Assembly (NCBI GenBank): GCA_011390475.1
Contig: JAABSG010000005.1
Coordinates: 1-37,383, forward strand
From: Geminicoccaceae bacterium
GTDB lineage: Bacteria; Pseudomonadota; Alphaproteobacteria; Geminicoccales; Geminicoccaceae
Direction: 5' to 3'
Length of the DNA: 37,383 bases
The notes below the pieces were generated by a model. It was not told where the DNA came from, did not search any database, and saw nothing but the letters and a program-made list of their open reading frames with translations. The position numbers and the translations under genes are program-made. Positions 28,380 through 37,383 of this stretch are shown piece by piece (the stretch's first letter is position 1; each line of letters begins with the position of its first letter).

Positions 28380-30103
28380 GGGGCGATCGGCCCTTCGACC
28401 AGCCAGCGCACAGCGAAGGCCGGCATCGTGACGGACGGCCCCGCGAACGTCTCTCCCGACAGCATGTCCGACCAGCTACCACTTGCCTCTGCCTCGGTCT
28501 CGGCCTCGAAGTCGCGCGGTGAGGCGGTGACGTTGATGGCGGCGAGAAGCCGGCGCCCGGCCGTGCTGCGTTCGATGAGCACCAGCCCCGGATCGCCGGT
28601 GATGACGCGCTGTTCGGCGTCCGGATGGAGTGCCGGCTCGGTCGCTCGGGCGCGGAGCAGCCGGCCGATGCCCGTGAAGACGCGATGCCGTAGCGATGCT
28701 GGATCGTCGAGGGCGGCACGGACCGCGGTCACATCCAGCTTCTCCCGGTTGATCGACCGGTTGCGCCCGGTCGTCGCCAAGCCGGCATGGTCACTTCGCG
28801 AGCCCAAAAGCGAGTGGATGTAGAGTCCGGGCAGGCCCGCCATGGCGAGCAGAATGCCGTGTGCCGCGATCATCGCGGCCGCTCGGGTCGCGTCATCGGC
28901 GGCAGCCGGCACGAGCCCGTCGATATAGCTGATATTCAGCTCGTAGGGCTTGGTCGAGCCGTCCGGCAAGGCGCGCATCGAGACGGCCCCACCTCGCTCG
29001 ACAATTGTCTCGGCCATGCGGGCCACGGCCTCGGGCGGCAACAGCCCCTCCAAGGGCCGCATGCCGATGCCGTCATGGGACGCCAGGAAATTGAAGAAGG
29101 TCGTGCCGGGGGGCGGTGGCTCGAGATCCTTGGCCCAGGCGGTGAGGGCCGAGGCATCGCCTGTCTGAAACGCATGCTGGACCAAGGGCGGCAGCGGGAA
29201 CTGATAGACCAGGTGAGCTTCGGGTGCCGCGTCGCCGAAATAGGAAATGTTCTCGGCATGCGGCACGTTGGTCTCGGTGATGATCAGCGTGCCCGGTGCC
29301 GCCGCCTCCACCACTTCCCGCATCACCTGGACCAGCGCATGCGTCTCGGGCAAATGCATAGAGCCGGTGCCCAGCCGCTTCCACATGAAGCCGATGGCAT
29401 CGAGGCGGATGAAGCGGGCGCCCTTGGCACAATAGTCGAGGAGGAGGTCGAGGATCTCCAGCAGGAGTTCGGGATTGCTGTAATCGAGATCGACCTGATC
29501 GGGACTGAAGGTGGTCCAGACATGGACTGGCCCGCTTGCCGTCTCGACCTCGGTCAGGAGCGGCAGGGCCCGGGGCCGCACGACCGCAGTGTAGTCGGCC
29601 TCGGGATCGGCGCGGATGAAGTAGCCGTCATAGGGCGCCTCGTCCGCCAAAAAGCCCATGAACCACTCGCTCTCGGCCGAGGCGTGATTGATCACCGCAT
29701 CGACCATCACCTCGAAATCACCGGCCAGGGCCAGGACGTCCGACCAGTCGCCGACCGCCGGATCGACGGCGCGGTAGTCCTTGACCGAAAAGCCGTCGTC
29801 CGAGGTCCAGGGGAAGAAGGGGAGGAGGTGAACCGCGGAGACGAGATCGACGCAGCGCTCTTGGAGAAAGCCGTGCAGCGTGGCGAGCGGCGCCTCGTCC
29901 GGATGCCGCAGCGTGTCGGCATAGGTGATCAGCATGGCGTCCGCCTCATCGAGCCACGGCCGCCGTTCGACCATCGCCGGCTGCCACCGATCGACGAGAG
30001 CAGCGATCCGGGTTAGGAGAGCGGCCGCCTGGTCATGCCCGTAGACGAGCCCGAGCTGTGCCTCGATGCGGGCCTTAAGCCTTTTTTCGTTATCGTCTGC
30101 CAT
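28376..30103 (-). CDS. GH13_18-type sugar phosphorylase (sucrose / glucosylglycerate phosphorylase family)
   Basis: VHLLPFFPWTSDDGFSVKDYRAVDPAVGDW, FIRLDAIGFMWKRLGTGSMHLPET, IITETNVPHAENISYFG, FFNFLASHDGIGMRPLEG. Confidence 0.88.
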   Translation of the reverse strand: MADDNEKRLKARIEAQLGLVYGHDQAAALLTRIAALVDRWQPAMVERRPWLDEADAMLITYADTLRHPDEAPLATLHGFLQERCVDLVSAVHLLPFFPWTSDDGFSVKDYRAVDPAVGDWSDVLALAGDFEVMVDAVINHASAESEWFMGFLADEAPYDGYFIRADPEADYTAVVRPRALPLLTEVETASGPVHVWTTFSPDQVDLDYSNPELLLEILDLLLDYCAKGARFIRLDAIGFMWKRLGTGSMHLPETHALVQVMREVVEAAAPGTLIITETNVPHAENISYFGDAAPEAHLVYQFPLPPLVQHAFQTGDASALTAWAKDLEPPPPGTTFFNFLASHDGIGMRPLEGLLPPEAVARMAETIVERGGAVSMRALPDGSTKPYELNISYIDGLVPAAADDATRAAAMIAAHGILLAMAGLPGLYIHSLLGSRSDHAGLATTGRNRSINREKLDVTAVRAALDDPASLRHRVFTGIGRLLRARATEPALHPDAEQRVITGDPGLVLIERSTAGRRLLAAINVTASPRDFEAETEAEASGSWSDMLSGETFAGPSVTMPAFAVRWLVEGPIAP

Positions 30104-30173
30104 CAATAGTGCTCCCCGACGCGAACGCCGCACTCGAACCCGCCTTGGATACCGTCTCGTCCGTCAACCCGCC

Positions 30174-32330
30174 ATGGAAACGCCGCGTGTCCGAACCGAG
30201 AAACGGCTCGATCCGATCATGACCCGCATGCCCGGTCGACTCTATCCTGGCAGCCCCTATCCCCTCGGCGCCACGATCGACGAAGGTGGGATCAATTTCG
30301 CGCTTTTCTCGGCTCATGCCGAGGCGGTCGAGCTCTGCCTCTTCGACCCGGCCGGAGAGCGGGAGGTGGCACGGCTGACATTGCCGGAATGGACCGACGA
30401 GGTCTGGCATGGCTATCTGCCGGGCGCGGGCGCCGGCCTCGTCTATGGCTATCGCGTGCATGGACCGCATCAGCCGACGAACGGGCATCGATTCGATCCG
30501 GCGAAACTCCTGCTCGACCCCTACACTCGGCGCCTGTGCGGCCGGTTCGATCGAGCGGCGCTCGGGCGCGACGGTGCCGCCTGCAGGATCGGTGCCGATA
30601 CGGCGCCCTTTGTCGCCAAGGCCGTGGTGACAGCGGCCGACGAGGCCTATGCCGGCACCTGGAGCAGACCCAGCAACGGCCGATCCGAGACCTTGATCTA
30701 CGAGGCGCATGTCAAGGGGCTGACCAAGCTGCATCCCGATATCGCCCCGGCGCTGCGGGGCACCTATGCGGCCCTCGGCGAGCCGCGGCTGATCGAGCAT
30801 CTCCAGCGTCTGGGCGTTACGGCCCTCGAGCTCTTGCCGCTCCAGGCTTTCGTCGACGAGCCGCATTTGATCGACAAGGGTCTCGTCAATTACTGGGGCT
30901 ACAACCCGATCAACTGGTTCGTGGTCGAACCACGCTACGCCCATGGTGAAGAGCCGCTCGCCGAGCTGAAGCTCGCCATCAGTGCCCTCCACGCCGCCGG
31001 CATCGAGGTGCTGTTGGATGTCGTCTACAACCACACGGGCGAAGGTGATGGCCAGGGTCCCTGTCTCGCCTATCGCGGGATCGACAACCATAGCTACTAC
31101 CGCCTGGATTCGGCGACGGCCGACGGCTATGCCAACCTCACCGGCTGCGGCAACACCATCGACGCCAGCAACCCGCGCGTCCTGCAACTCATCATGGACT
31201 CTTTGCGCTACTGGGTCGAGATCGTCGGCGTCGACGGGTTCCGCTTCGATCTCGCGGCCACCCTCGGCCGCGAGCCGGCGGGCTTCGACAAGGGCGCCGG
31301 GTTCTTCGACTGCCTGAAACAGGACCCGGTGCTGTCGCGGGTCCGGCTGATCGCGGAGCCCTGGGACATCGGCCCCGAAGGCTATCGGATGGGCGGCTTC
31401 GGCCCCGGCTGGTCCGAGTGGAACGACCGCTACCGCGACGTCGTTCGAGGTTTTTGGCGCGGCGACGAGCGCATGCTGCCCGAGCTCGCGTCACGTCTCT
31501 TGGGCTCGGCCGATCTCTTCGAGCATCAGGGCCGCCGCCCCTGGTCGAGCATCAACTTCGTCGCCGCCCATGACGGCTTCACGCTGGCCGACCTCGTAGC
31601 GTTCGAGGATCGCCACAACGAGGCCAATCTGGAGAACAACGGCGACGGCCACGGGCACAACCTCTCCTGGAACAACGGCGTCGAGGGGCCGAGCGACGAT
31701 CCGACCATCATTGCCGACCGCAGGCGCGACGTCCGCAACCTTCTGGCGACGCTCTTCTTCAGCCAGGGCACCGTCATGCTCGCCATGGGCGACGAGCTCG
31801 GCCGCAGCCAATCGGGCAACAACAACGCCTATTGCCAGGACAACGACCTCTCCTGGCTCGACTGGCAGGAGGCCGACAGCGAGCTTCTGACCTTCGTCGC
31901 CGAGCTCGCCGCCATCCGCCGCGCCCACCCGGCTCTCCGCCGCCAGCACTTCGTCCACGGCGACGTCGAAGCCGCGGACGGCACACCCGACGTGCAATGG
32001 CTGAACCCGGATGGTACGGCCATGACGAGCGCCGACTGGCATGACCCGAGCTGCAGGGTGGTCCTCCTGGCCCTCGCGGGCGACGCCACCAAAGAGTGCT
32101 CTTCAGACGGCAGCCCGGCGCGCGACAGTCGATTCATCATCGCCCTCAATGCCGCCTCCGTCCCCTCGCCGCTCCATCTGCCCGAGGGCAACTGGTCGAT
32201 TCGCCTCGATACCAGCGGCGAAGCTGATCTCGGGCTGTTGCCGCCGCGGAGCCTGGTGTTGTTCCAGACCACCGCCGTTCCCACCTCTGACGATGAAGAT
32301 CAGCCGAGTCCCGAGGAGCAGCGTCCGTGA
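30174..32330 (+). CDS. glgX: glycogen debranching enzyme GlgX
   Basis: GRLYPGSPYPLGATIDEGGINFALFSAHAEAVELCLFD, TLIYEAHVKGLTKLHPDI, GFRFDLAATLGRE, AEPWDIGPEGYRMGGFGPGWSEWNDRYRD; ATG at 30219 is also possible. Confidence 0.95.
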   Translation: METPRVRTEKRLDPIMTRMPGRLYPGSPYPLGATIDEGGINFALFSAHAEAVELCLFDPAGEREVARLTLPEWTDEVWHGYLPGAGAGLVYGYRVHGPHQPTNGHRFDPAKLLLDPYTRRLCGRFDRAALGRDGAACRIGADTAPFVAKAVVTAADEAYAGTWSRPSNGRSETLIYEAHVKGLTKLHPDIAPALRGTYAALGEPRLIEHLQRLGVTALELLPLQAFVDEPHLIDKGLVNYWGYNPINWFVVEPRYAHGEEPLAELKLAISALHAAGIEVLLDVVYNHTGEGDGQGPCLAYRGIDNHSYYRLDSATADGYANLTGCGNTIDASNPRVLQLIMDSLRYWVEIVGVDGFRFDLAATLGREPAGFDKGAGFFDCLKQDPVLSRVRLIAEPWDIGPEGYRMGGFGPGWSEWNDRYRDVVRGFWRGDERMLPELASRLLGSADLFEHQGRRPWSSINFVAAHDGFTLADLVAFEDRHNEANLENNGDGHGHNLSWNNGVEGPSDDPTIIADRRRDVRNLLATLFFSQGTVMLAMGDELGRSQSGNNNAYCQDNDLSWLDWQEADSELLTFVAELAAIRRAHPALRRQHFVHGDVEAADGTPDVQWLNPDGTAMTSADWHDPSCRVVLLALAGDATKECSSDGSPARDSRFIIALNAASVPSPLHLPEGNWSIRLDTSGEADLGLLPPRSLVLFQTTAVPTSDDEDQPSPEEQRP

Positions 32331-32671
32331 TCGCCGTCATTTTCGAGTTCTGGCCGGCAAACGAGCACAAAAGCGAGTATTTCGACCTCGCGGCCGAGCT
32401 CAGACCGATGCTGGAAGACATTGACGGCTTCGTCTCGATCGAGCGGTTCGAGAGCGTGACCACCCCCGGCAAGTTCGTCTCGCTTTCCTTCTGGCGTGAC
32501 GAGGCGGCGATCGCCGCTTGGCGCCGGGTGGCCGAGCATCGCGTCGCCCAGGCCAAAGGCCGTGGCCACATCTTCACCGACTATCGGCTGCGCGTGGCCG
32601 AGATCGATCGCGACTACGGCATGCGCCACCGCGAGCAAGCGCCGACCGACAGCCGCGAACGGCACGGCTGA
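32327..32671 (+). CDS. antibiotic biosynthesis monooxygenase (ABM) domain protein
   Basis: GTG start overlaps the glgX stop; IAVIFEFWPANEHKSEYFDLAAELRPMLEDIDGFVSIERFESVTTPGKFVSLSFWRDEAAIAAWR is ABM-like. Confidence 0.85.
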   Translation: MIAVIFEFWPANEHKSEYFDLAAELRPMLEDIDGFVSIERFESVTTPGKFVSLSFWRDEAAIAAWRRVAEHRVAQAKGRGHIFTDYRLRVAEIDRDYGMRHREQAPTDSRERHG

Positions 32672-32681
32672 GAACATCGGT

Positions 32682-33614
32682 TCAACGTGGGAAGTCGAGC
32701 CCCATCTCGCCGTAGCGCTCGGCATCGTCCTGCCAGCGTTCGCGCACCTTGACGAAGAGGAAGAGATGGACCCGGGCCTCGAGAATATCCTCGAGCTCGA
32801 GCCGCGCGGCCTCGCCGATGGCCTTGATCTGCCGCCCGCCCTTGCCGAGGACGATGCCCTTCTGGCTCGGTCGCTGGACGTAGATCACCTGATCGATCCG
32901 GATTTCTCGACCATTCGCGGACTCGGTCCAGGCCTCGGTCTCCACGGTGGCCGAATAGGGGAGTTCCTGGTGCAGCTGGTGGAAGAGCTTCTCGCGCGTG
33001 ATCTCGGCGGCGATCGCCCGATTGGAAAGATCCGAGAGCTGGTCTTCCGGAAACAGCCAGGGGCCCTCCGGCAGCCGTGCGGCTACGTCGGCCAGAAGCT
33101 CCGGACAGCCACTGCCGGTCTCGGCCGAGACCAGGAAGGTGGCGGCGAAATCGCGGGCGTCGTTGAGCTCCTTGATCATCGGCAGGAGCTTGGCAGCGGG
33201 CACGAGGTCGATCTTGTTGACGACCAGGATGGGTGGCGACTTCAGGCCGGTGAGGCCTTCGAGAACGGTGCGGCCGGCCGCATCGAGCCCGCGTTTCGCG
33301 TCGACGAGAAAGAGGCATAGGTCGGCGTCGCTGGCCGCGGCCCAGGCCGCCTGGACCATGGCCCGCTCGAGACGCTTCTTGGGCGTGAAGATGCCGGGCG
33401 TGTCGACGAACAGTACCTGCGCCTCGCCCTGCATCGAGATGCCGATGATCCGCCGCCGCGTGGTCTGCACCTTGGGCGAGACGATCGAGACTTTGGTGCC
33501 GACGAGCTGGTTCAACAGCGTCGACTTGCCGACATTGGGCGCACCCAGGATGGCCACGAAGCCGGCGCGGGTCGTCGCGGCTGTGGCATCGGCGGGAGAA
33601 GCTGTTTCAGTCAT
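32682..33614 (-). CDS. era: GTPase Era
   Basis: GFVAILGAPNVGKSTLLNQLVGTKVSIVSPKVQTTRRRIIGI, FVDTPGIF, LVVNKIDLV, C-terminal KH domain KGIVLGKGGRQIKAIGEAARLELE. Confidence 0.98.
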   Translation of the reverse strand: MTETASPADATAATTRAGFVAILGAPNVGKSTLLNQLVGTKVSIVSPKVQTTRRRIIGISMQGEAQVLFVDTPGIFTPKKRLERAMVQAAWAAASDADLCLFLVDAKRGLDAAGRTVLEGLTGLKSPPILVVNKIDLVPAAKLLPMIKELNDARDFAATFLVSAETGSGCPELLADVAARLPEGPWLFPEDQLSDLSNRAIAAEITREKLFHQLHQELPYSATVETEAWTESANGREIRIDQVIYVQRPSQKGIVLGKGGRQIKAIGEAARLELEDILEARVHLFLFVKVRERWQDDAERYGEMGLDFPR

Positions 33615-34344
33615 TGGCCTTGCCTTCGAGCTGCTCGAGCAGGAGGGCGGCGGCCGCCTGCTCGGCGGCGCGCTTGGCGCCGGCTTCGGCGACCGCACGA
33701 CCGAGGCCCTCGATCGCAACCTCGACCGTGAAGACCGGTGCATGCGCCGGGCCGTCGCTGTCGAGCACGCTGTAGCTCGGCAGGCGACGGCCACGGGCGA
33801 GTGCCCAGACCTGCAGCATCGTCTTCGCGTCGCGCGGCGACTGCGTCATGTCGACCACGCGGCCATGCCAATAGCGACGGACCAAACGCGCGGCTGGCGG
33901 ATAACCGCCATCGAGAAAGACCGCCCCGATCACGGCCTCGCAGGCATCGGCGAGGATGGTCGGATTCGCCATTCCGCCACTGCCACGTCCGCCATGCGCG
34001 ACCTCGAGCCATTGGCCGAGACCGATCTCCATCGCCACGTCCGCCAACGTCTCACGCCGCACCAGCATCGAATGGCGATGGGTGAGCCCGCCCTCCGCTT
34101 CGTCGGGATAGACTTCGATCAAGAGATGCGCCACCGCGAGACCGAGCACGCGATCTCCCAGGAACTCGAGGCGCTCGTTGCTCCGTGGCCGCGACTTGCC
34201 GGCCGGCTGCCGTCGCCCGGACGCGAGCGTGCTCGCGTGCGTCAAGGCCTCGGCCAAAAGCCCGACATCACCGAAGCGATAGGCGATAACGGCCTGAATT
34301 TCATCGAGATCGCCCGAGCGGCTGCGGACGGGACGCGGTTTCAT
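33607..34344 (-). CDS. rnc: ribonuclease III
   Basis: ALTHAS, NERLEFLGDRVLGLAVAHLL, ADACEAVIGAVFLDGG and C-terminal dsRNA-binding region. Confidence 0.98.
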   Translation of the reverse strand: MKPRPVRSRSGDLDEIQAVIAYRFGDVGLLAEALTHASTLASGRRQPAGKSRPRSNERLEFLGDRVLGLAVAHLLIEVYPDEAEGGLTHRHSMLVRRETLADVAMEIGLGQWLEVAHGGRGSGGMANPTILADACEAVIGAVFLDGGYPPAARLVRRYWHGRVVDMTQSPRDAKTMLQVWALARGRRLPSYSVLDSDGPAHAPVFTVEVAIEGLGRAVAEAGAKRAAEQAAAALLLEQLEGKAND

Positions 34345-34356
34345 CGCCAGGGCGGA

Positions 34357-35094
34357 TCAAATGATGCGCTTGAAGATGCGGTCGTAGCGGATCGCCCAGG
34401 GCCATTTCCACGGCTCCCAGATCCGCGCGGTGCCGTTGACCGAGAACATCATGATCTCTGCCCGGCCGATGAGGTTCTCGACCGGAATGTAGCCTACTGC
34501 ATCGGTCCGGCTGTCGAGCGAGTTGTCACGGTTGTCGCCCATCGCGAACACGTGGTCCGCCGGCACCTCGAAGATCCCGACATTGTCGAGCCGGCCGCTC
34601 GTGGTGAGGTCGAGGATGAAGTGCTGACGATCGGAGTCCGGCAACGTCTCGGCGTATAATCGGGCATCGGGTTGCCTGGCGTCCATGTCGTCGACGAAGG
34701 TACCGAGTGGCTCGAGCTCGGCCGGCTGGCCGTTGACGTGCAGGACCCCCTCGATCACCTCCAGCCGATCACCCGGCAAGCCGACGATGCGCTTGATGTA
34801 GTCTGTCTTGTTGTCGGTCGGCAGCTTGAAGACCGCGACGTCGCCACGCTCCGGCAGCGAGCCGAAGATTCGCCCGGAGAACAGCGGTAGACTCAGTGGC
34901 ATCGAGTATTTGCTGTAGCCGTAAGCGAATTTCGACACGAACAGGTAGTCGCCGACGAGCAAGGTCGGCTTCATCGATCCCGAGGGGATATTGAAGGGTT
35001 CGTACGCGAAAGTTCGCACGAAAAGGGCGATCGCGATGGCATAGACCAGCGTTCGCACCGTATCCTTGACACCACCCGTTTTGCGGGCGTTCAT
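34357..35094 (-). CDS. lepB: signal peptidase I
   Basis: PFNIPSGSMKPTLLVGDYLFVSKFAYGYS, DYIKRIVGLPGDRLEV, VFAMGDNRDNSLDSR; start at MNARK. Confidence 0.97.
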   Translation of the reverse strand: MNARKTGGVKDTVRTLVYAIAIALFVRTFAYEPFNIPSGSMKPTLLVGDYLFVSKFAYGYSKYSMPLSLPLFSGRIFGSLPERGDVAVFKLPTDNKTDYIKRIVGLPGDRLEVIEGVLHVNGQPAELEPLGTFVDDMDARQPDARLYAETLPDSDRQHFILDLTTSGRLDNVGIFEVPADHVFAMGDNRDNSLDSRTDAVGYIPVENLIGRAEIMMFSVNGTARIWEPWKWPWAIRYDRIFKRII

Positions 35095-35230
35095 GATGGA
35101 TGGGTCGCGCGAGTGACGGGATGATCTGGCTGACACACGCTTGGCTATTGCTCTGCTCGCGCTGCTGAAAATGGAAGGTGGCGCCCTGATGACTGCGTAG
35201 ACGGATCAACCGGCGTATCCGAAGCGCAAC

Positions 35231-35665
35231 CTAACCGAGCGCCGCTTGCTGGTAAAGCGCCACCTGCTCGCCCGGTGCGGCGCTGATGATCACCATGGCA
35301 TACGCCAGCGGCGGCTCATCGGTCAGCGTCAGCTCGAGTGTCGCCACCATGCCTTCCGGCGTCATCGCCGCGAGGCGGGTTGCAGCACCGCCCGAAAGCT
35401 GCAGCGTCGGCTTGCCCGACGGCAAGTTGACGACCCCGATCTCGCGCCAGAAAACGCCACGACTGAGGCCGGTGCCGAGCGCCTTGGCGCACGCCTCCTT
35501 GGCGGCATAGCGCTTGGCATAGGTGTCGGCGCGGCGTAGCCGGCGATCCGCCTTCGTCCGCTCGATGTCCGTAAAGCAGCGTTGGGTAAACCGTTCGCCG
35601 AACCGCTCGAGCGTTTTTTCGATCCGCCGAATGTCGATGAGATCGCTGCCGATGCCGATGATCAT
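35231..35665 (-). CDS. acpS: holo-[acyl-carrier-protein] synthase
   Basis: [52 protein letters not shown]. Confidence 0.97.
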   Translation of the reverse strand: MIIGIGSDLIDIRRIEKTLERFGERFTQRCFTDIERTKADRRLRRADTYAKRYAAKEACAKALGTGLSRGVFWREIGVVNLPSGKPTLQLSGGAATRLAAMTPEGMVATLELTLTDEPPLAYAMVIISAAPGEQVALYQQAALG

Positions 35666-35671
35666 TGTGCT

Positions 35672-36451
35672 CTATCGTGCTTCCGGCTCGGCCGCCTTGG
35701 CGCCGAGCGGGGCGCGCGCTTCATCCATCAGGCGACGCATCCGGGCAATGGTCGGGACGAAGCCCGCGAAAATCGCCTCGCCGACGAGGTAGTGACCGAT
35801 ATTGAGCTCGATGATCTCGGGAATCGCCGCCACCGGCCCGACCGTAGCGAAATCCAACCCGTGACCGGCATGACATTCGATGCCGAGTTCCATGGCCAAG
35901 GCCGCCGCTCGCCGCAGCCGAGCAAGCTCCATCGCTCGAGCATCACCGACGGCCTCGCAATAAGTGCCGGTATGCAGCTCGACCACAGGTGCTCCGAGGC
36001 GAGCAGCAGCTTCGAGCTGTGCGGGCTCCGGGTCGATGAACAGTGAGACCCGACAGCCGATCTCGCCCAGTCCGTGGACGATCGGCCGAAGCGAGTCCTC
36101 GACCCGCACCACGTCCAAACCACTCTCGGTCGTTCGTTCCTCGCGCTTTTCGGGCACCAGACAGGCGGCGTGGGGCCGCACACGCCTGGCGATCTCCAGC
36201 ATCTCGCCGGTCGCCGCCATTTCGAAGTTCAGCGGCAGTGGGCATTCGGCTTTGAGCCGGTCGATATCCCGGTCGGTGATGTGCCGCCGATCCTCGCGAA
36301 GATGCGCGGTGACGCCTTCACCGCCACCTTCGGCGATCGACATGGCCGCACGCAACGGGTCGGGGTGCGAACCGCCGCGCGCGTTGCGCAAGGTCGCCAC
36401 ATGGTCGATGTTCACGCCCAGACGTTGGTGCCGCACACTCGCTCGTGCCAT
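35672..36451 (-). CDS. pdxJ: pyridoxine 5'-phosphate synthase
   Basis: RLGVNIDHVATLRNARGGSHPDPLRAAMSIAEGGGEGVTAHLREDRRHI, VSLFIDPEP, VELHTGTYCEA, INIGHYLVGEAIF-type ending (ELNIGHYLVGEAIFAGF). Confidence 0.98.
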   Translation of the reverse strand: MARASVRHQRLGVNIDHVATLRNARGGSHPDPLRAAMSIAEGGGEGVTAHLREDRRHITDRDIDRLKAECPLPLNFEMAATGEMLEIARRVRPHAACLVPEKREERTTESGLDVVRVEDSLRPIVHGLGEIGCRVSLFIDPEPAQLEAAARLGAPVVELHTGTYCEAVGDARAMELARLRRAAALAMELGIECHAGHGLDFATVGPVAAIPEIIELNIGHYLVGEAIFAGFVPTIARMRRLMDEARAPLGAKAAEPEAR

Positions 36452-36803
36452 GATCGTTCCATTTCAGCGCGCAGTGATCTGGACAGAAGCATCTAGTTCA
36501 TCGTTCGACCAGGGCCAATCGATCGTCCCGACCGCACGCCATCGTCGTTGCCCATCGCGACCGCGCGCCGGTTTGCGATGGTCTGATCTTGCGGCGAGTC
36601 GCCCACGTTATCGGTCTTCAGCCCAAGCTCGGTGGTCTCGGGCCTAGCAGCCGACCGACCCGTGACCAATCTCCTGTTGATGACGACATCGACGGTGCCT
36701 CGGACCGCCGCCGGCTGAATGGCTCGTTCACCGAAGCACAGGATCAGCAAGCCCTCGAGACCGACCGGAGCCTGCAATCGACACCAAGCACTCCCTCGCG
36801 CGG

Positions 36804-37383
36804 TCAGTGCGAGATACGCTGCCCCGAGGCCTTGTCGAAAATGTGCACGGCGTCGAGGGTCGGGGCGAGGTTGATCCGATCCCCCGGCAGCAGGCGATGC
36901 CGCTCGCGGAACACCGCTTGCGCCTCACCACCGGCGAAACGCGTGACGACCAGGATCTCGGCGCCGGTCGGCTCGACGACGATGACCTCGGCCGGAGCCC
37001 CATTCTCGCCCTCGCCGTCCCCGACCAAGGTCAGATGTTCCGGGCGAATCCCGTAGACGACCTCTTGGCCGTCGGTGCCACCCACGCCCTCGGGCAGCGG
37101 CAACCGGCTGCCGTCGGCCGTTACGGCGACGACCGCACCGTTCTGCCGGTCGATCCGCGCGTCGATGAAATTCATGGACGGAGAACCGATGAAGCCCGCA
37201 ACGAAGAGGTTGGCCGGGTTGTCGTAGAGATCGAGTGGGGCACCGATCTGCTCCACATAGCCACCCTGCATGACGACGATCCGGTCGGCCATGGTGAGTG
37301 CTTCGATCTGGTCGTGGGTGACATAGATCGACGTGGTCTTCAGCCGCTGGTGCAGTTCTTTGATCTCGGTGCGCATCTGCACC
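36804..37383 (-). CDS. ABC transporter ATP-binding protein, UgpC/MalK type, C-terminal part; runs off the right edge
   Basis: SIYVTHDQIEALTMADRIVVMQGGYVEQIGAPLDLYDNPANLFVAGFIGSPSMNFI, YGIRPEHL and TOBE-like region. Confidence 0.95.
   Translation of the reverse strand, partial: VQMRTEIKELHQRLKTTSIYVTHDQIEALTMADRIVVMQGGYVEQIGAPLDLYDNPANLFVAGFIGSPSMNFIDARIDRQNGAVVAVTADGSRLPLPEGVGGTDGQEVVYGIRPEHLTLVGDGEGENGAPAEVIVVEPTGAEILVVTRFAGGEAQAVFRERHRLLPGDRINLAPTLDAVHIFDKASGQRISH

Noticed and set aside
26505-28823. 772-aa plus-strand ORF opposite the GH13 genes
   Set aside because: Shadow ORF; catalytic motifs of the GH13 enzymes lie on the minus strand.
32998-34659. 553-aa plus-strand ORF opposite era/rnc/lepB
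   Set aside because: Shadow ORF over three unambiguous conserved genes.
36493-36777. 94-aa minus-strand ORF between pdxJ and the UgpC-type gene
   Set aside because: No recognisable family or clear ribosome binding site; could be real but not supported.

Overview
This 37.4 kb window looks like chromosomal DNA from a high-GC alphaproteobacterium (inferred from gene content and order, e.g. era-rnc-lepB-acpS-pdxJ and cycM-like/kdsB/pheA). It is densely coding and mostly housekeeping. In order it holds: acs (partial); a tesA/ybbA-ybbP-like divergent block; a BI-1 family protein with a strong terminator; a highly divergent LivHMGF-like ABC cassette; a phytase-like esterase; a yhhQ-like gene and rpmB; a P-type ATPase plus a baeRF3-like protein; a cobalamin riboswitch upstream of a DUF1289-type protein, a DsbA-family isomerase and an enoyl-CoA hydratase; pheA and kdsB; a membrane-anchored di-heme cytochrome c; a YejA-like solute-binding protein; a 267-bp element bounded by 33-bp inverted repeats; an NnrU-like protein and an exported glutathione peroxidase; a GH13 cluster (amylosucrase-like, GH13_18 phosphorylase, glgX) with an ABM monooxygenase; the era-rnc-lepB-acpS-pdxJ block; and a partial UgpC/MalK-type ATPase. 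No rRNA, tRNA, CRISPR array or prophage was recognised. The strongest candidate for something undescribed is the cassette at 6216-9408. Its two membrane proteins resemble LivH/LivM and its two NBD-like proteins resemble LivG/LivF. The NBDs have lost the ABC signature motif, and the LivG-like one has also lost Walker A, the catalytic Glu (now Gln) and the H-loop His, yet all four ORFs are open. No substrate-binding protein is encoded next to it, and a putative exported phytase-like esterase is divergently encoded 18 bp away. Second-tier items are the B12 riboswitch/DUF1289 pairing, the inverted-repeat element at 24380-24646, and the E/A/V-rich linker in the di-heme cytochrome. All calls come from reading the sequence and remembered family motifs. 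No searches were run.
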